A stretch of DNA of 64,000 nt from Pseudomonadota bacterium (lineage in GTDB: Bacteria > Pseudomonadota > Gammaproteobacteria > Pseudomonadales > Moraxellaceae): contig JAEWKT010000032.1 in the NCBI GenBank assembly GCA_023393635.1, forward strand, positions 241,658 through 305,657, given 5' to 3'. The position numbers and the translations under genes are program-made. Below are positions 63,078-64,000 of this stretch, in pieces. Under the pieces are notes generated by a model. It saw only the letters and a program-made list of their open reading frames with translations. It was not told the origin of the DNA and did not search any database. How positions within the stretch are numbered: position 1 is the first letter of the stretch; the number at the start of each line of letters is the position of its first letter.

Positions 63078-63764
63078 ATGTCAGTATTTGTTATTACGAT
63101 TGATGGCCCAAGTGGCTCAGGCAAGGGCACACTTGCCAGTAGAATTGCCCAGCATTTTGGCTACCATTTTTTAGATTCAGGTGCGTTGTATCGGTTACTG
63201 GGCTTGGCAGCGCATGAAGCAGGTTTACTGACTGAACCATTACAGTTTGCTGAACTTGAGCATCTTGCTGCACATCTGGATATTGAGTTTATTACCTCTG
63301 CTGGTCAACCCACCCAAATTTACTTAAATAAACAAGACGTCACCGATAAAATCCGTACCGAAGAAGTAGGGACGATGGCCTCAACAGTAGCGGTTATCCC
63401 CAGTTTACGTAAAGCACTCTTTAAGCGGCAGCAGGACTTTGCACAAGCACCAGGCCTGGTGGCTGATGGCCGCGATATGGGCACAGTCGTATTCCCACAG
63501 GCCCCTGCAAAAATTTATTTAACTGCCAGTGCCGAGGCCAGAGCCGAGCGCCGTGTAAAACAGTTGCAGGCCATGGGTGTTAATGCTAAAATTGATGCCA
63601 TTTTAGCCGACCTGCAAGCGCGTGATAAGCGCGATATGGAACGAAGCATTGCCCCGCTAAAACCAGCGGCTGATGCTTTGTTAGTAGATAGCTCGAACTT
63701 GAATATAGACCAGGTGTTTAACATGCTTGTTGACTATATCAATAGACAGCAGGCTAAGAATTAG
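63078..63764 (+). CDS. cmk: Cytidylate kinase
   Basis: A 228-residue kinase with P-loop TIDGPSGSGKGTLASRIA, YHFLDSGALYRLLGLAA, VADGRDMGTVVFP and KIYLTASAEARAERR. It phosphorylates CMP/dCMP. The cmk-rpsA order is standard in gammaproteobacteria. Confidence 0.95.
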   Translation: MSVFVITIDGPSGSGKGTLASRIAQHFGYHFLDSGALYRLLGLAAHEAGLLTEPLQFAELEHLAAHLDIEFITSAGQPTQIYLNKQDVTDKIRTEEVGTMASTVAVIPSLRKALFKRQQDFAQAPGLVADGRDMGTVVFPQAPAKIYLTASAEARAERRVKQLQAMGVNAKIDAILADLQARDKRDMERSIAPLKPAADALLVDSSNLNIDQVFNMLVDYINRQQAKN

Positions 63765-63765
63765 T

Positions 63766-63793
63766 TTTACAGGTTTTTATACTTTTTTATGAT
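63766..63793 (+). promoter_or_regulatory. Promoter for rpsA at the end of cmk
   Basis: TTTACA (63766-63771), a 16-nt spacer and TATGAT (63788-63793): five of six matches in each hexamer. A transcript from near 63800 would have a leader of about 90 nt before rpsA, the place where S1 autocontrol structures lie in E. coli. Confidence 0.6.
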
Positions 63794-63891
63794 AGTGCTG
63801 ACTTTTGATCAGAATTACCTTGCCAGCATATATCTCACTCAATCCGTACCTGACTGATCCAGGACGGCTTCATTAACCAACAAGGTATACC

Positions 63892-64000
63892 ATGACGGAA
63901 TCTTTTGCCGCCTTATTTGAAGAAAGCCAATTAAATCTTGACGTCGAAAAAGGCGCAGTGATCCAAGGCACCGTAGTAAACATCGACAGCGACTGGGTAA
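63892..64000 (+). CDS. rpsA: 30S ribosomal protein S1, N-terminal fragment (runs off the window)
   Basis: The first 36 codons, reading TESFAALFEESQLNLDVEKG then GTVVNIDSDWV, are the start of S1 with its first S1 domain. AAGG lies seven bases before the ATG. The gene leaves the window within that domain. Confidence 0.95.
   Translation, partial: MTESFAALFEESQLNLDVEKGAVIQGTVVNIDSDWV

Overview
The window reads as a chromosomal segment of a gammaproteobacterium of the family Moraxellaceae, close to Acinetobacter. The main reasons are an Hfq with a very long glycine-rich tail, a type VI secretion (T6SS) locus in the Acinetobacter arrangement (TagX, no TssJ, no VgrG), the rsmG-parA-parB / exbB-exbD-msbA-lpxK-kdsB order, holB-pilZ-tatD, and a stand-alone gspHIJK block. 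By eye the coding GC is around 40%; no composition was computed. I saw no tRNA, rRNA, insertion sequence, prophage or CRISPR array.

Layout. (1) 1-5367: a valine-degradation operon on the minus strand (mmsA, acyl-CoA dehydrogenase, 3-hydroxyisobutyryl-CoA hydrolase, start of mmsB) with a divergent AraC-type regulator. (2) 5415-28449: a complete T6SS made of two divergent operons. The leftward one is clpV-tssA-tssK-tssL-(Lys-rich membrane protein)-tagX-PAAR. The rightward one is lipoprotein-tssB-tssC-hcp-tssE-tssF-tssG-(501-aa membrane protein)-tssM-tagF-(OmpA-like). They are separated by about 0.9 kb of very AT-rich DNA with a recognisable sigma-70 promoter on each side. (3) 28480-30196: an orphan RelB/DinJ-like antitoxin, an RluA-family pseudouridine synthase and a SugE/Gdx exporter. 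(4) 30323-34314: tsaE-mutL-miaA-hfq. (5) 34396-41081: surA-lptD leftward and amgK-murU rightward, with a YefM/YoeB toxin-antitoxin pair between them. (6) 41205-48416: rsmG, parAB, exbBD, msbA, lpxK, kdsB. (7) 48644-51500: holB, pilZ, a TatD-family nuclease and a TetR regulator. (8) 51585-54333: the minor pseudopilins gspHIJK of type II secretion. (9) 54477-57835: a QueD/PTPS-like enzyme, ung, a second 3-hydroxyisobutyryl-CoA hydrolase-like gene and tadA. (10) 57904-62465: a probable iron/heme-uptake island with a HmuY-like lipoprotein, a TonB-dependent receptor and a divergent periplasmic protein, with Fur-box-like sequences between them. (11) 62639-64000: an SRPBCC protein, cmk and the start of rpsA.

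How it works together. The T6SS codes for sheath (TssBC), tube (Hcp), baseplate (TssEFGK), cap (TssA), recycling ATPase (ClpV), a TssLM membrane complex without TssJ, a dedicated peptidoglycan hydrolase (TagX), a peptidoglycan-binding OmpA-like protein and a PAAR tip. VgrG and effectors must lie elsewhere. Three unassigned proteins (a TPR-like lipoprotein, a single-pass Lys-rich protein and a two-pass 501-aa protein) sit where the missing envelope parts would be expected. Envelope biogenesis dominates the middle of the window: LptD and MsbA/LpxK/KdsB for LPS or LOS, SurA for outer-membrane proteins, and AmgK/MurU for peptidoglycan recycling.

The most notable observations are an in-frame amber codon that removes the last beta-strand of the TonB-dependent receptor, the three uncharacterised T6SS envelope proteins, the AT-rich T6SS control region, and the toxin-antitoxin module between lptD and amgK.
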